64,000 nucleotides of DNA from Coxiella endosymbiont of Amblyomma americanum (GTDB lineage Bacteria > Pseudomonadota > Gammaproteobacteria > Coxiellales > Coxiellaceae): contig NZ_CP007541.1 of the NCBI RefSeq assembly GCF_000815025.1, positions 1 to 64,000 of the forward strand. The letters run 5' to 3'. The stretch's first letter is position 1; each line of letters starts with the position of its first letter. Below the pieces are notes generated by a model, which was not told where the DNA came from, did not search any database, and was given only the letters and a program-made list of their open reading frames with translations. Both the position numbers and the translations under genes were made by a program. This document shows, piece by piece, positions 1-11,040 of this stretch.

Positions 1-9
1 GAGGTGTTT

Positions 10-1134
10 ATGAAACTACACTTAGTAAGAGAAACGCTTTTAAAGCTTTTACAGCAAGTCATTGGAGTTGTGGATCGTAAACAACAGCAAAAAATGTCTA
101 TTCTTTCTAACGTGTTACTCTCTGCTGAAAATAATCAACTTTCTGTTATAGGTACAGATCTAGAAGTAGAATTAAGCGGAAAAATAAGGTTAGATAGTGA
201 AAGCTTTGGATCTTGTCGGTTAACGTTACCAGGGAAAAAATTAATGGATATATGTCGAGCTCTCCCGGAAAGAGCATCTATTGAGTTATTTCAAAATAAA
301 GAGAGCATTACATTGCGTTCAGGTCAAAGTCGTTTCGTATTATCTACTTTACCGGCTGATGTTTTTCCCACTATGGAAAAGATAAAGTATCGTTTCCAAT
401 TAGTTGTACCTCAGTATGCATTGTATTGTTTATTACGAAAAACTTCCTTTGCTATAGCATATAACGATGTGCGGTATTATTTAAATGGCTTGCTTCTTGA
501 AGTATATACTACTAAACTACGCGCAGTAGCTACCGATGGTCATCGTCTTGCAGTAATCACTTTAGAAGTTGGCTCTGCCATTGTTGAACAGAGATTACAA
601 GTTATCCTGCCTCGAAAAGGGGTCGTCGAGTTATTGCGTCTTCTTGTAAATAAAAAAGATTTGGCTGTATTAATGATTGGGAGTAATCATATATGTGTTT
701 CTACTGCAGATTTTACTTTTACTTCTAAATTAATTGAAGGTCGTTTTCCGGATTACGAATGTGTTATTCCAAAAAATGGTAATAAACAATTTGATGCTGA
801 TCGAGATCTCCTGAAGCAGGCTATTAGCCGAATGGCTATTCTATGTAATGAAAAGTTTAAAGGTATACGTTTTGAAATTCACCGTGGATTGTTGCGTATT
901 TTATCCCATAGTCTTGAGCAGGAAAAGTCTGAAGAGGAGCTTGAGATTAATTATATGCAAGAAGAAACATTAGATATTGGATTTAATGTGAATTATTTAC
1001 TCGATATTTTACATGTCGTTAATCGTGGAAACATTACATTAACTTTTTCTAATTCAAACAGTGGTGTATTAATTACTGATAGTACAGAAAATAAAATAGA
1101 TAGCGCTTTTGTCATTATGCCTATGCGACTTTAG
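10..1134 (+). CDS. dnaN: DNA polymerase III beta subunit (sliding clamp)
   Basis: The product is the ring-shaped processivity clamp that tethers replicative polymerase to DNA. It is 374 aa, close to the usual 366, and aligns from the first residues (MKLHLVRETLLK, then LPGKKLMDICRALP, ATDGHRLAV, EGRFPDYECVIP) to the end (VIMPMRL), so all three clamp domains are present. I chose the ATG at 10 rather than the GTG at 4 because GAGG lies at 1-4 and the family starts MKF/MKL. It is followed 4 nt later by recF and then gyrB, the classical origin-proximal cluster. dnaA would be expected immediately upstream, outside the window. Confidence 0.97.
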   Translation: MKLHLVRETLLKLLQQVIGVVDRKQQQKMSILSNVLLSAENNQLSVIGTDLEVELSGKIRLDSESFGSCRLTLPGKKLMDICRALPERASIELFQNKESITLRSGQSRFVLSTLPADVFPTMEKIKYRFQLVVPQYALYCLLRKTSFAIAYNDVRYYLNGLLLEVYTTKLRAVATDGHRLAVITLEVGSAIVEQRLQVILPRKGVVELLRLLVNKKDLAVLMIGSNHICVSTADFTFTSKLIEGRFPDYECVIPKNGNKQFDADRDLLKQAISRMAILCNEKFKGIRFEIHRGLLRILSHSLEQEKSEEELEINYMQEETLDIGFNVNYLLDILHVVNRGNITLTFSNSNSGVLITDSTENKIDSAFVIMPMRL

Positions 1135-1138
1135 TTGT

Positions 1139-2230
1139 ATGCCTAAAATTGCATTATTGAAAATTCATAAGTTTAGAAATTTGCAGGAAATAGCCATTGT
1201 ACCTTCTTCTGGGTTTAATTTTTTCTTTGGTTTGAATGGTTCTGGAAAAACCAGTTTACTGGAGTCAATTTATTTTTTAGGAGTTAAACGGTCTTTTCGT
1301 ACTCATCTTAATCGACGGCTCGTTCAGCATACTACCGATTCTTTCACTATATTTACTACTATTGAAGAAAAAAAACAACTCACTTCCATTGGAATTGAAC
1401 AATATCGATCAGGAGATTGTCGTTTGAAAATTAATGGTAAGGAAATTTTTCATTGGGCCATATTAGCAAAACAGCTACCGCTGTGTTTATTAGGAATAAC
1501 GAGTCATCGTTTTCTTTTGGATGGACCAAAGATTCGTCGTCAATTTTTAGATTGGCTATTGTTCCACATAGAACCTAATTTTTTTCCCATCTGGAAACGC
1601 TTTCATCGCTTGTTAAAACAGCGCAATGCAGCTCTTAAGTTACGACTGCCTTTTGATGAAATTACTCAATGGGATCAAATGTTATATGAAGATGCTCAAC
1701 AAATTCATATGTTACGAAAAGATATTATTTCGGAATTCAGTATTATTTTTGTTCGAGTACTAAAACATTTTTTGCCTAATATAATTATTCTTCCTTCTTA
1801 TTATCCAGGTTGGCAAGCAAAACAATCTTTATTACAACAACTACGGTCTAATTTTAAAATGGATTTACAACGTGGTTATACTCAGATTGGACCACAGCGT
1901 GCTGATTTTCGTCTTTTAATTCGTGAACTTCCGGCTCAAGATGTTTTGTCTCAAGGGCAACAAAAACTTGTTACTTATGCACTTTACCTTTCGAAAGGAC
2001 TTTTTTTTCAAGGTAAAACTAAGATTTCTCCGATCTATTTAATCGATGACTTAGTAGCTGAATTAGATATTAAGAAACGCCGTCGGGTAATTGATTTATT
2101 AACTCAATTACAATCTCAAGTGTTCGTTACAGGCACGAGCGCTCAGGAAATTATAATTCCGAACAGTAGCGTAGTATTTCACGTGAAACACGGATCTATT
2201 TATCCCGCAAAATTTGTATGTTCAACTTAG
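1139..2230 (+). CDS. recF: DNA replication/repair ATPase RecF
   Basis: This is an SMC-like ABC ATPase that helps load RecA at gaps behind stalled forks (RecFOR pathway). The product is 363 aa, near the usual 357. Walker A is GLNGSGKTS at residues 31-39, the signature-like stretch LSQGQQKL precedes Walker B LIDDLVAELD, and the C-terminus is complete. The start is the ATG at 1139, giving MPKIALLKIHKFRNL; the longer open frame upstream overlaps dnaN and does not resemble the family. Spacing of 4 nt from dnaN suggests co-transcription. RecF is often lost in strongly reduced symbionts, so an intact copy is informative. Confidence 0.95.
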   Translation: MPKIALLKIHKFRNLQEIAIVPSSGFNFFFGLNGSGKTSLLESIYFLGVKRSFRTHLNRRLVQHTTDSFTIFTTIEEKKQLTSIGIEQYRSGDCRLKINGKEIFHWAILAKQLPLCLLGITSHRFLLDGPKIRRQFLDWLLFHIEPNFFPIWKRFHRLLKQRNAALKLRLPFDEITQWDQMLYEDAQQIHMLRKDIISEFSIIFVRVLKHFLPNIIILPSYYPGWQAKQSLLQQLRSNFKMDLQRGYTQIGPQRADFRLLIRELPAQDVLSQGQQKLVTYALYLSKGLFFQGKTKISPIYLIDDLVAELDIKKRRRVIDLLTQLQSQVFVTGTSAQEIIIPNSSVVFHVKHGSIYPAKFVCST

Positions 2231-2295
2231 CGATACCGAATCTGATATTATTATTTTTATGGATTTACAAATATTTTTCTTTATTGGCACATTAC

Positions 2296-2324
2296 TTGAA
2301 AATAATAAACATAAAAACTACTAT
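2296..2324 (+). promoter_or_regulatory. Possible sigma70 promoter before gyrB
   Basis: TTGAAA at 2296-2301 and TACTAT at 2319-2324 are 17 bp apart, about 80 bp before the gyrB start in the 154-bp recF-gyrB gap. The -10 matches consensus at only 4 of 6 positions, so the call is weak in AT-rich DNA. Confidence 0.3.
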
Positions 2325-2360
2325 TGATTTTTGTATGATAAAATCATCGCTCCTTTTTAA

Positions 2361-4832
<2,472 letters not shown>

Positions 4833-5007
4833 ACCAAGGAGCGTTTTCTTAAATAAGAATTTTTAATGCTTTCCTTTTATGAGAATATTCTAAAGCAATT
4901 ACGTTGTTTTATATATAAGACCTAAAACTTTTAAAAAATCTGGCTGTTATGCAAAGTTTCTTACACGTTTTTTATTTTTCATCTATATTAATCAATTTCT
5001 AATTGCT

Positions 5008-5025
5008 CTCACTAAAATTAGTGAG
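5008..5025. terminator. Stem-loop between convergent gyrB and rsmD
   Basis: CTCACTAA and TTAGTGAG form a perfect 8-bp inverted repeat around AA, placed between the converging ends of gyrB (4832) and rsmD (5093). Its place suits a bidirectional terminator. The T-run on the plus side (CTTTTTT) starts only about 6 nt later, so function is uncertain. A weaker AT-only hairpin followed by T's lies at 4846-4864. Confidence 0.4.
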
Positions 5026-5092
5026 TATTACTTTTTTGATTGCGATAAAGAATTTTAAAATACCAAACTAATACGACGTTTAATATCATAAA

Positions 5093-5662
5093 TTATTTTT
5101 TATAACGAAAAAACAATCCGTAAAATAAATTGTGGGTTTTGTTTTCGCGATAACTTTCCCAATTGTCTGGAAGTAGTAGTGGTATATTTTTTTCAACTTC
5201 AACGTAAATATAAGCTCTAGAAGTGAGAATATTACTCTTTTCCAACCATGGAAAAACTTGATTAATAAATCCACGGTAAAAAGGTGGGTCAAGGAAAACA
5301 ATGTTAAAATAAGAATTTCTTATTTTCTGGATATTATATGGAAATCTCCCATGAACAAATGCAACATTTGTTGTATTCAAAACCTCAACATTTTTCTTTA
5401 GAGTATCAATGACAATTTTTGAATGATCAACGAAAGTATTGTGAGCACACCCTCGAGAAAGCGCTTCAAATCCTAATATTCCACTACCTGCAAATAAATC
5501 CAAACAATAAGAGTCTTTTAAATAAGGGAGTAACCAATTAAATAAAGTTTCTCGAATACGGTTTGTAGTAGGTCGCAGTCCTGGAAGAGAAAAAAAAGTA
5601 ACTTTTCTACCTTTCCATTTTCCACCGGTAATCCTCACTTTTCCTTGTAAATACTGAACCAC
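5093..5662 (-). CDS. rsmD: 16S rRNA (guanine-966-N2)-methyltransferase RsmD
   Basis: This SAM-dependent enzyme methylates G966 in helix 31 of 16S rRNA during 30S assembly. The product is 189 aa with the family start VRITGGKWKGRKV, then RPTTNRIRETLFNWL, the SAM-binding motif LDLFAGSGILGFEALSRG, and the catalytic motif FLDPPF. The start appears to be GTG at 5662; no better ATG is available without losing the conserved N-terminus. It faces away from rpoH. In many gammaproteobacteria ftsY, ftsE and ftsX lie between the two, but here only 465 bp of non-coding DNA remains. Confidence 0.93.
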   Translation of the reverse strand: MVQYLQGKVRITGGKWKGRKVTFFSLPGLRPTTNRIRETLFNWLLPYLKDSYCLDLFAGSGILGFEALSRGCAHNTFVDHSKIVIDTLKKNVEVLNTTNVAFVHGRFPYNIQKIRNSYFNIVFLDPPFYRGFINQVFPWLEKSNILTSRAYIYVEVEKNIPLLLPDNWESYRENKTHNLFYGLFFRYKK

Positions 5663-6127
5663 AGCGTATTATCTAAATTTTGATATGTAACTTTATACGT
5701 AATAATACAATAAATAGTTTTGAAAAGGTAAAGGTGAATGAGATTATAACGCGTAAAATAGGGAGTTTTTATTATTAATTAGATATAAGAGTATTGTTAT
5801 CATTTAGAATTAAATTAGTAAAATCTTAAAATATATCAATTGCCGAGAGTACAATGAAAGAAAAATCTTTTTTAGTTTTTCTTTATTCTTCTTAAACAAT
5901 AAACAAACATATACAAAATTGAACTAGTTAGTTTGTTTCCTAGTAGTTTCTTTAATCAAATTCACAGTGAGAAATATTAAAACAACTTTATAAATTAATG
6001 CTGCTTTAGACAATAAGAATTTTCAACTAATAAAAAATTTGAATAGAAGGAACTTGAATTATGTGGTACTTTTTCAAAAAAAGTGTTAAAATTGGAATTC
6101 ACGCGGTTTAAATAAAAGTCATATTTT
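5663..6127. other. Gene-free gap where ftsY-ftsE-ftsX would lie
   Basis: This 465-bp, very AT-rich stretch has no frame I can recognise. A short frame at 5855-5896 (MKEKSFLVFLYSS then stop) looks like the start of a secreted protein, but it ends after 13 codons and may be chance. Low-complexity inverted repeats occur at 5857-5884 and near 6064-6083. No GTPase P-loop (FtsY) or ABC motif (FtsE) could be read in any frame. Confidence 0.5.
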
Positions 6128-7009
6128 ATGAATAATTTATTAACACAAGTAGAAGAACAGTCACTAGCAATTGGAAATTTAGGTAGTTATATTAGTTGGG
6201 TGAATCGTATCCCAATGTTAAGCGTTGAAGAAGAACGTAGACTTTCTATTCAGTTCCAAAAAAAACATGATTTGGCATCGGCCAGAGAGCTCATACTGTC
6301 TCATCTTCGATTTGTAGTTCGAATTGCTCGAAGATATACAGGTTATGGCCTATCTCAATCAGATTTGATCCAGGAAGGAAATATTGGATTAATGAAAGCA
6401 GTAAGACGATTTGATCCTAAAATGGGAGTTCGCTTAGTGTCTTTTGCTATTCATTGGATTCGTGCCGAAATTCATGAATTTATTCTTAAAAATTGGCGTA
6501 TTGTTAAAATTGCTACCACTAAAGCGCAAAGAAAGCTCTTTTTTAATCTAAGAAAACACGCAAAAAAGCGCGGATGGTTTAGTGATCGTGAAGTAGCGGT
6601 TTTAGCTGAAGAACTTAATGTGAATACTAGGGATGTACGACAAATGGAAGAAAGACTTAATAGTCATGATGAAGCTTTCGATGGTACTGCTTTTGATAGT
6701 ATTGACGATGAAAGCTATAGTGGAAATACAGGAGGATGGGGAGCGCCAGCTCATTATTTAGAAGACAAACGCTATAATCCCGCTTTACAATTAGAACGAA
6801 GTAATTGGTCGGAAGATCAAGAACAACGGCTACATAAAGCACTACAAACTTTAGATGCACGCAGTCAAGATATTCTTCATCAACGTTGGTTAAATGAACA
6901 AAAACTGACTCTAAATGTATTAGCGGAAAAATATAATATTTCGGCGGAACGTATTCGTCAACTGGAAAAAAATGCTATGCAAAAAATCCGTGAAGCCATG
7001 ACTGTTTAA
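6128..7009 (+). CDS. rpoH: RNA polymerase sigma-32 (heat-shock sigma factor)
   Basis: RpoH directs RNA polymerase to heat-shock promoters. The product is 293 aa (usual 284) with region 2 ([19 protein letters not shown], then [19 protein letters not shown]), the diagnostic RpoH box [10 protein letters not shown], region 3, and the region 4 helix-turn-helix ([17 protein letters not shown]). The start MNNLLTQ has no clear Shine-Dalgarno, which is not unusual for rpoH since its translation is often structure-controlled. A short inverted repeat (ACTTTTT/AAAAAGT) lies about 45 nt upstream. Retention shows the heat-shock regulon is still under sigma control. Confidence 0.96.
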   Translation: MNNLLTQVEEQSLAIGNLGSYISWVNRIPMLSVEEERRLSIQFQKKHDLASARELILSHLRFVVRIARRYTGYGLSQSDLIQEGNIGLMKAVRRFDPKMGVRLVSFAIHWIRAEIHEFILKNWRIVKIATTKAQRKLFFNLRKHAKKRGWFSDREVAVLAEELNVNTRDVRQMEERLNSHDEAFDGTAFDSIDDESYSGNTGGWGAPAHYLEDKRYNPALQLERSNWSEDQEQRLHKALQTLDARSQDILHQRWLNEQKLTLNVLAEKYNISAERIRQLEKNAMQKIREAMTV

Positions 7010-7050
7010 TTATAGCTTCTTTTTTACTGTTTTTAATAAGGGGACATTTA

Positions 7051-7196
7051 ATGAAAATTTCGTTTTTTATGTCGTTTTTTGTTATTTAGAGTCCAAGTTT
7101 TCCCGTATCTTCCTGGGTAATAATTTAAAGATAAAAGCAGCAGATGATGAAACTAATCGAGTGTTGTGTTATTTTTTGTCTTCTTCAGTATCATAA
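7051..7196 (+). pseudogene. creA: Probable remnant of creA (secreted CreA-family protein)
   Basis: A good ribosome site (AAGGGGAC) precedes ATG at 7051. The frame opens with a signal-peptide-like MKISFFMSFFVI and stops at 7087. From 7092, in another frame, the DNA reads FSRIFLGNNLKIKAADDE followed by TNRVLCYFLSS, then stops at 7194. Written from memory, E. coli CreA has VFKMIGPDHKIVVEAFDDP then DVKNVTCYVSRA at the matching place: shared G, KI, A, DD, V, CY and S in order. The order signal peptide, then this block, also matches. I infer a creA gene broken by a stop or frameshift and truncated; chance similarity is not excluded. Confidence 0.4.
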
Positions 7197-7247
7197 AATT
7201 AAAAAGGCAGTTTACTGTGGTTGCTGGTCTTTGTTTATTTCAGTTGT

Positions 7248-8165
7248 ATGAAGTCACCGCGACGAATTAATTTCCAGAAAACTATGTTTATCTTGCATGA
7301 ATATTGGGACCGGCAAGGTTGCATTTTACTTCAACCTTTCGATCTTGAAATAGGAGCAGGCACCTTTCATCCCGCTACTTTTTTGCGAGCAATCGGACCT
7401 GAACCCTGGAGAACTGCTTATGTGCAACCTGTTAGAAGACCTGTTGACAGTCGATACGGAAAAAGTCCTAATCGCACCCAATACTACTATCAATATCAAG
7501 TTATTTTAAAACCACCACCAGATAATATACAAGAACTTTATCTTGAATCATTAAAAGCTTTAGGTATCGACCCTCTAATTCATGACATTCGTTTTATAGA
7601 AGATAATTGGGAAGCCCCAACATTAGGTTCTTGGGGAGTGGGATGGGAGGTTTGGCAAGATGGTATGGAAATTACCCAATTTACTTATTTTCAACAAGTA
7701 GGCGGTCTTCTATGCAATCCGGTCACTGGGGAAATAACTTATGGATTGGAGCGATTGTCTACGTTTCTTCAAGGAGTAGACAACGTGTTTGACTTGATTT
7801 GGACGGAAGGGCCCTATGGGCCTATTACTTATGGTCAAATTTTTCATCAAAATGAATTTGAAATGTCTGCTTATAATTTTGAACATGCTGATATAGGTAC
7901 GCTTTTTAAGCATTTTGATTTTTATGAAAGAGAGGCCAATCGATTAATTAATGTTAAAATTCCCTTAGTAGCCTATGAAATGGTATTGAAAGCTTCCCAT
8001 ACATTTAATCTTCTGGATGCTAGACAAGCTATTTCAGCTGTTGAACGTAGGCGTTATATCTTACGCATAAGACAGCTATCACATACGGTAGCTAAGGCGT
8101 ATTACTCCGAAAGAAAAAGACTGAATTTTCCGATGTTAAAAGTGGAAGCACGTAGTGGTCACTAA
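7248..8165 (+). CDS. glyQ: Glycyl-tRNA synthetase alpha subunit
   Basis: This is the catalytic alpha chain of the heterotetrameric bacterial glycyl-tRNA synthetase. The product is 305 aa (usual about 303) and nearly colinear with the family: [72 protein letters not shown] and [11 protein letters not shown]. The start at 7248 ([10 protein letters not shown]) fits the family better than the open frame 27 nt upstream; no clear Shine-Dalgarno is seen. It overlaps glyS by 11 nt, so the two subunits are translationally coupled. Confidence 0.97.
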   Translation: MKSPRRINFQKTMFILHEYWDRQGCILLQPFDLEIGAGTFHPATFLRAIGPEPWRTAYVQPVRRPVDSRYGKSPNRTQYYYQYQVILKPPPDNIQELYLESLKALGIDPLIHDIRFIEDNWEAPTLGSWGVGWEVWQDGMEITQFTYFQQVGGLLCNPVTGEITYGLERLSTFLQGVDNVFDLIWTEGPYGPITYGQIFHQNEFEMSAYNFEHADIGTLFKHFDFYEREANRLINVKIPLVAYEMVLKASHTFNLLDARQAISAVERRRYILRIRQLSHTVAKAYYSERKRLNFPMLKVEARSGH

Positions 8166-10221
8166 AGATTTTTTATTAGAAATTGGTTGTGAAGAATTAC
8201 CTCCGCATATTTTGGAAGTATTATCGCGTTCCCTATCTCAAAATGTTAAAAGAGAGATAGAAAAATTCATGCTCTCGTTTGAGTCTATACATCATTATGC
8301 AACTCCTAGACGACTAGCAATTTTAGTAAATAAACTAACATCGAGACAGAACTCTTCCACTGTAGAACGCATAGGTCCAAACGTAAAATTAGCTTTTAAA
8401 AAAGATGGTACTCCTACGACAGCTTGTTTAGGATTCGCGCGCTCTTGTGGTGTTCCAATAAATCAGCTTCAAACAAAAAAGACAGAACAAGGGACTTTTG
8501 TTGTTTGGCACATGGCACAACCAAATAAAACTACTTATGAATTATTACCGAAAATTATTCAATCTACTATAAAAAATCTTGCTATTTCTAGAACAATGCG
8601 CTGGGGAAAAAATTCTGAATATTTTGTACGTCCTGTCCATTGGATAATGGTGCTTTTAGGTAGAGAAGTCGTACCGGTGAGTATTTTTGGCCATGTTGCA
8701 ACATGTAATACATTTGGACATCGCTTTCATTATCCGCATGCTATTTCTATCACTCAACCTCGTGATTATCAAAGATTACTGAATCGTAGAATGGTTATCG
8801 TTGATTTTAATAAGCGATGTGAAAAAATCCGTGAACTAGTTAAAAAATCGGCATCTTTAAAAGGAGAAGCCATAGTTGATGAAAAACTTCTAAAAGAGGT
8901 AACTGGAATGGTCGAATGGCCTACAGCGTTATTAGGACATTTTAAAATAGAATTTTTGAAACTACCTCCCGAGATATTAGTTACTACAATGCAAGTTTAT
9001 CAACGATGCTTTCCTATAAAGAACGAGAAAGGTAATTTACTACCTTATTTTGTTCTCATTAGTAACATCGAAAGCAAGGATCCTAAATGCGTTATTTCAG
9101 GAAATGAACGAGTTATAAATTCAAGATTATCAGACGCTGCATTTTTTTATCACAATGACTTTAAAATCTTACCTAAAGATCGTTTATCTAAACTGTCGGG
9201 AATCATTTTCCAAAAACAATTAGGAACACTGTTAGAAAAAACTACCCGTATATCTAAACTTTCCGTGCTTATTGCTAATAAAATTGCAGCTAACGAAGAA
9301 CTAACCAAAAGAGCAGCGCTTTTATCTAAATGCGATTTAGTGAGCAAAACAGTCTGTGAATTTCCAAATTTACGAGGCGTTATGGGGTATTACTACGCCC
9401 TATATAATAAAGAAACTAAAACTGTTGCTCAAGCTATTAGAGACCATTATTTACCCCGATCTTCTAAAGATAATCTCCCAAAAAATTTAGAAGGTACTTG
9501 TATTGCTCTTGCAGATCGTTTAGACACGCTTATTGGTATAATTGGTATTAATAAATGTCCTGCGGGAAATAAAGATCCATTTGCCTTGCGTCGTGTGGCT
9601 TTTGGCATTGTACGTCTTTTAATTGAGAAAAGATTACCACTTAGTTTATTAATGTTATTAAGAAGAACGGAAGAAAATTACAATGATCTTCTACCAAATA
9701 AGAATGTAACTATTTGGTCTTTTAATTTTATTATTGAACGCCTTCGTTCTTGGTACCTTGAAAAGAATGTACCTTCAAACATTTTGTCAGCTGTACTTTC
9801 CATTCGTTGTACGACTCTACTTGATTTTGATCTGCGTATCAAGGCTTTACAATACTTTCAAACCCTTCCTGGAGCAAATATCTTAACAACCATACACAAA
9901 CGAGTAAGCAATATTTTAAAAAATACATCGGTTAGAATAACAATTGATCAAATTGATTTGTCTGCATTTGACTCTGATGCAGACCGTAAATTAGTCGAAG
10001 AATTAAAGATTCATATTCAATCAGTGAATAATCTGTATAAAGAAACGCACTATAAAAAAGCTCTACTCGAATTAATACAACTAAAAGATCTTATCCATGC
10101 GTTCTTTAACAATGTCATGATAATGATAGACGACAAAAAAAGACGTGATAATCGATTAGCAATACTAATTGCTCTGAAGCAGTTATTTATGAAAATAGCT
10201 GATTTTTCTTTATTGTCTTAA
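8155..10221 (+). CDS. glyS: Glycyl-tRNA synthetase beta subunit
   Basis: The beta chain of the alpha2-beta2 glycyl-tRNA synthetase binds tRNA-Gly and completes the enzyme encoded with glyQ. The product is 688 aa (E. coli 689). Family blocks include [15 protein letters not shown] at the N-terminus, [37 protein letters not shown] and the HD-like [15 protein letters not shown], followed by a C-terminal anticodon-binding region. Translation probably starts at GTG 8155, preceded by GGAAG with 8-nt spacing, within the glyQ end. Confidence 0.97.
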   Translation: MVTKDFLLEIGCEELPPHILEVLSRSLSQNVKREIEKFMLSFESIHHYATPRRLAILVNKLTSRQNSSTVERIGPNVKLAFKKDGTPTTACLGFARSCGVPINQLQTKKTEQGTFVVWHMAQPNKTTYELLPKIIQSTIKNLAISRTMRWGKNSEYFVRPVHWIMVLLGREVVPVSIFGHVATCNTFGHRFHYPHAISITQPRDYQRLLNRRMVIVDFNKRCEKIRELVKKSASLKGEAIVDEKLLKEVTGMVEWPTALLGHFKIEFLKLPPEILVTTMQVYQRCFPIKNEKGNLLPYFVLISNIESKDPKCVISGNERVINSRLSDAAFFYHNDFKILPKDRLSKLSGIIFQKQLGTLLEKTTRISKLSVLIANKIAANEELTKRAALLSKCDLVSKTVCEFPNLRGVMGYYYALYNKETKTVAQAIRDHYLPRSSKDNLPKNLEGTCIALADRLDTLIGIIGINKCPAGNKDPFALRRVAFGIVRLLIEKRLPLSLLMLLRRTEENYNDLLPNKNVTIWSFNFIIERLRSWYLEKNVPSNILSAVLSIRCTTLLDFDLRIKALQYFQTLPGANILTTIHKRVSNILKNTSVRITIDQIDLSAFDSDADRKLVEELKIHIQSVNNLYKETHYKKALLELIQLKDLIHAFFNNVMIMIDDKKRRDNRLAILIALKQLFMKIADFSLLS

Positions 10222-10338
10222 TTTTTAAAAAATTTCTTGTCTATTTATCCTAAAATTTTATTTAGTTAATGCGTTGTGACAGTTTAGTTCATTTTAAACA
10301 CAAAATTATAAACCATTGATAACTCAACAGGTTAATGA

Positions 10339-10367
10339 TTGACAAAATTTATCTCTAGATTTATAAT
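10339..10367 (+). promoter_or_regulatory. Consensus sigma70 promoter of rpmH-rnpA
   Basis: TTGACA at 10339-10344 and TATAAT at 10362-10367 both match the sigma70 consensus exactly with the ideal 17-bp spacer. Transcription would begin near 10374, leaving about 28 nt of leader before rpmH. This is the clearest promoter in the window. Confidence 0.8.
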
Positions 10368-10401
10368 AAGCAGTTCCATGGTTTTATCTTGATTGAGTAC
10401 A

Positions 10402-10539
10402 ATGAAACGGACTTATCAACCTAGTAAACTGAAACGAAGCAGGACAAGTGGGTTTCGGAAAAGAATGTCTACTAAGAATGGTAGACAAATATTGAATCGG
10501 CGTAGAAAAAAAAATAGAAAGCGTTTAGTAGTTGATTAG
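10402..10539 (+). CDS. rpmH: 50S ribosomal protein L34
   Basis: L34 is a small basic protein of the large ribosomal subunit. The 45-codon frame begins [20 protein letters not shown] and continues [15 protein letters not shown], aligning over its whole length with L34 (E. coli 46 aa: MKRTFQPSVLKR). It is too short for most gene-length cut-offs. It lies just behind a perfect promoter and 2 nt before rnpA, the conserved rpmH-rnpA order, so a strong promoter serving a highly expressed ribosomal gene makes sense. Confidence 0.97.
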   Translation: MKRTYQPSKLKRSRTSGFRKRMSTKNGRQILNRRRKKNRKRLVVD

Positions 10540-10541
10540 AA

Positions 10542-10913
10542 TTGAGTAGTGGTTTCTCAAAAAATTATAGAATACGTACTACGACTGAATTTCAGAATGT
10601 GTACTCTGGACATCAGTTTTTTTCTGGACATTATTACTTGTTTTATTATCAAAATAACAATTTTGGTTATCCACGTTTGGGAGTTGTGGCTGGTAAAAAA
10701 AGTTTAAAGAAAGCAACAACGCGAAGCTGTGTTAGAAGGATAGTAAAAGAGAATTTTCGTATTTTGAAGTATTGCCTACCTCCGTTAGATATTGTTTTTA
10801 TAGCAAAGGCTCAATCAAAAAAAGCAAGTAAAAAAGTATTGCACGCGTGTGTAAGTCAGTTATTTCGACGATTAATCACATGCAAAATCCGAAAAACATA
10901 CGCTGAAATTTAA
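10542..10913 (+). CDS. rnpA: Ribonuclease P protein component
   Basis: RnpA binds RNase P RNA and helps cleave tRNA 5' leaders. The product is 123 aa (usual about 119). The fold is recognisable from IRTTTEFQNVY, PRLGVVAGKKSLKKATTR, RRIVKENFR and PLDIVFIAK. The start seems to be TTG at 10542, 2 nt after the rpmH stop; no ATG or GTG fits. The normally invariant RNR motif (ERNRIKR in E. coli) reads TRSCVRR here, so the central Asn and second Arg are changed. The frame is otherwise intact. Confidence 0.93.
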   Translation: MSSGFSKNYRIRTTTEFQNVYSGHQFFSGHYYLFYYQNNNFGYPRLGVVAGKKSLKKATTRSCVRRIVKENFRILKYCLPPLDIVFIAKAQSKKASKKVLHACVSQLFRRLITCKIRKTYAEI

Positions 10914-10953
10914 AGAATTCTTTAAAAAATACAGACAAAATAAGGGTTTTAAA

Positions 10954-11040
10954 GTGATCTTCATCGTTTTCTGGTTTCGTGTAGCGTGGGTATCCGCGTT
11001 TAATTTTACAATTACAAATAGCGAAATGCATGGAAATTAA
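10954..11040 (+). pseudogene. yidD: Possible yidD remnant between rnpA and yidC
   Basis: yidD normally sits between rnpA and yidC and encodes about 70-85 aa. Only 116 bp separate the two genes here. A 28-codon frame from GTG 10954 reads VIFIVFWFRVAWVSAFNFTI then TNSEMHGN, which can be laid, with a gap and no surviving cysteines, over the YidD pattern of a hydrophobic start, then CRF-x-PTCS-x-Y. The frame runs 11 nt into yidC. Position supports decay of yidD; sequence support is thin. Confidence 0.25.

Noticed and set aside
5855-5896. 13-codon frame MKEKSFLVFLYSS
   Set aside because: Too short and without a good ribosome site; could be a remnant but no homology is visible.
10222-10401. Possible replication origin before rpmH
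   Set aside because: No cluster of DnaA boxes (TTATCCACA) was found; the nearest match, TTATCCTAA, has two mismatches.
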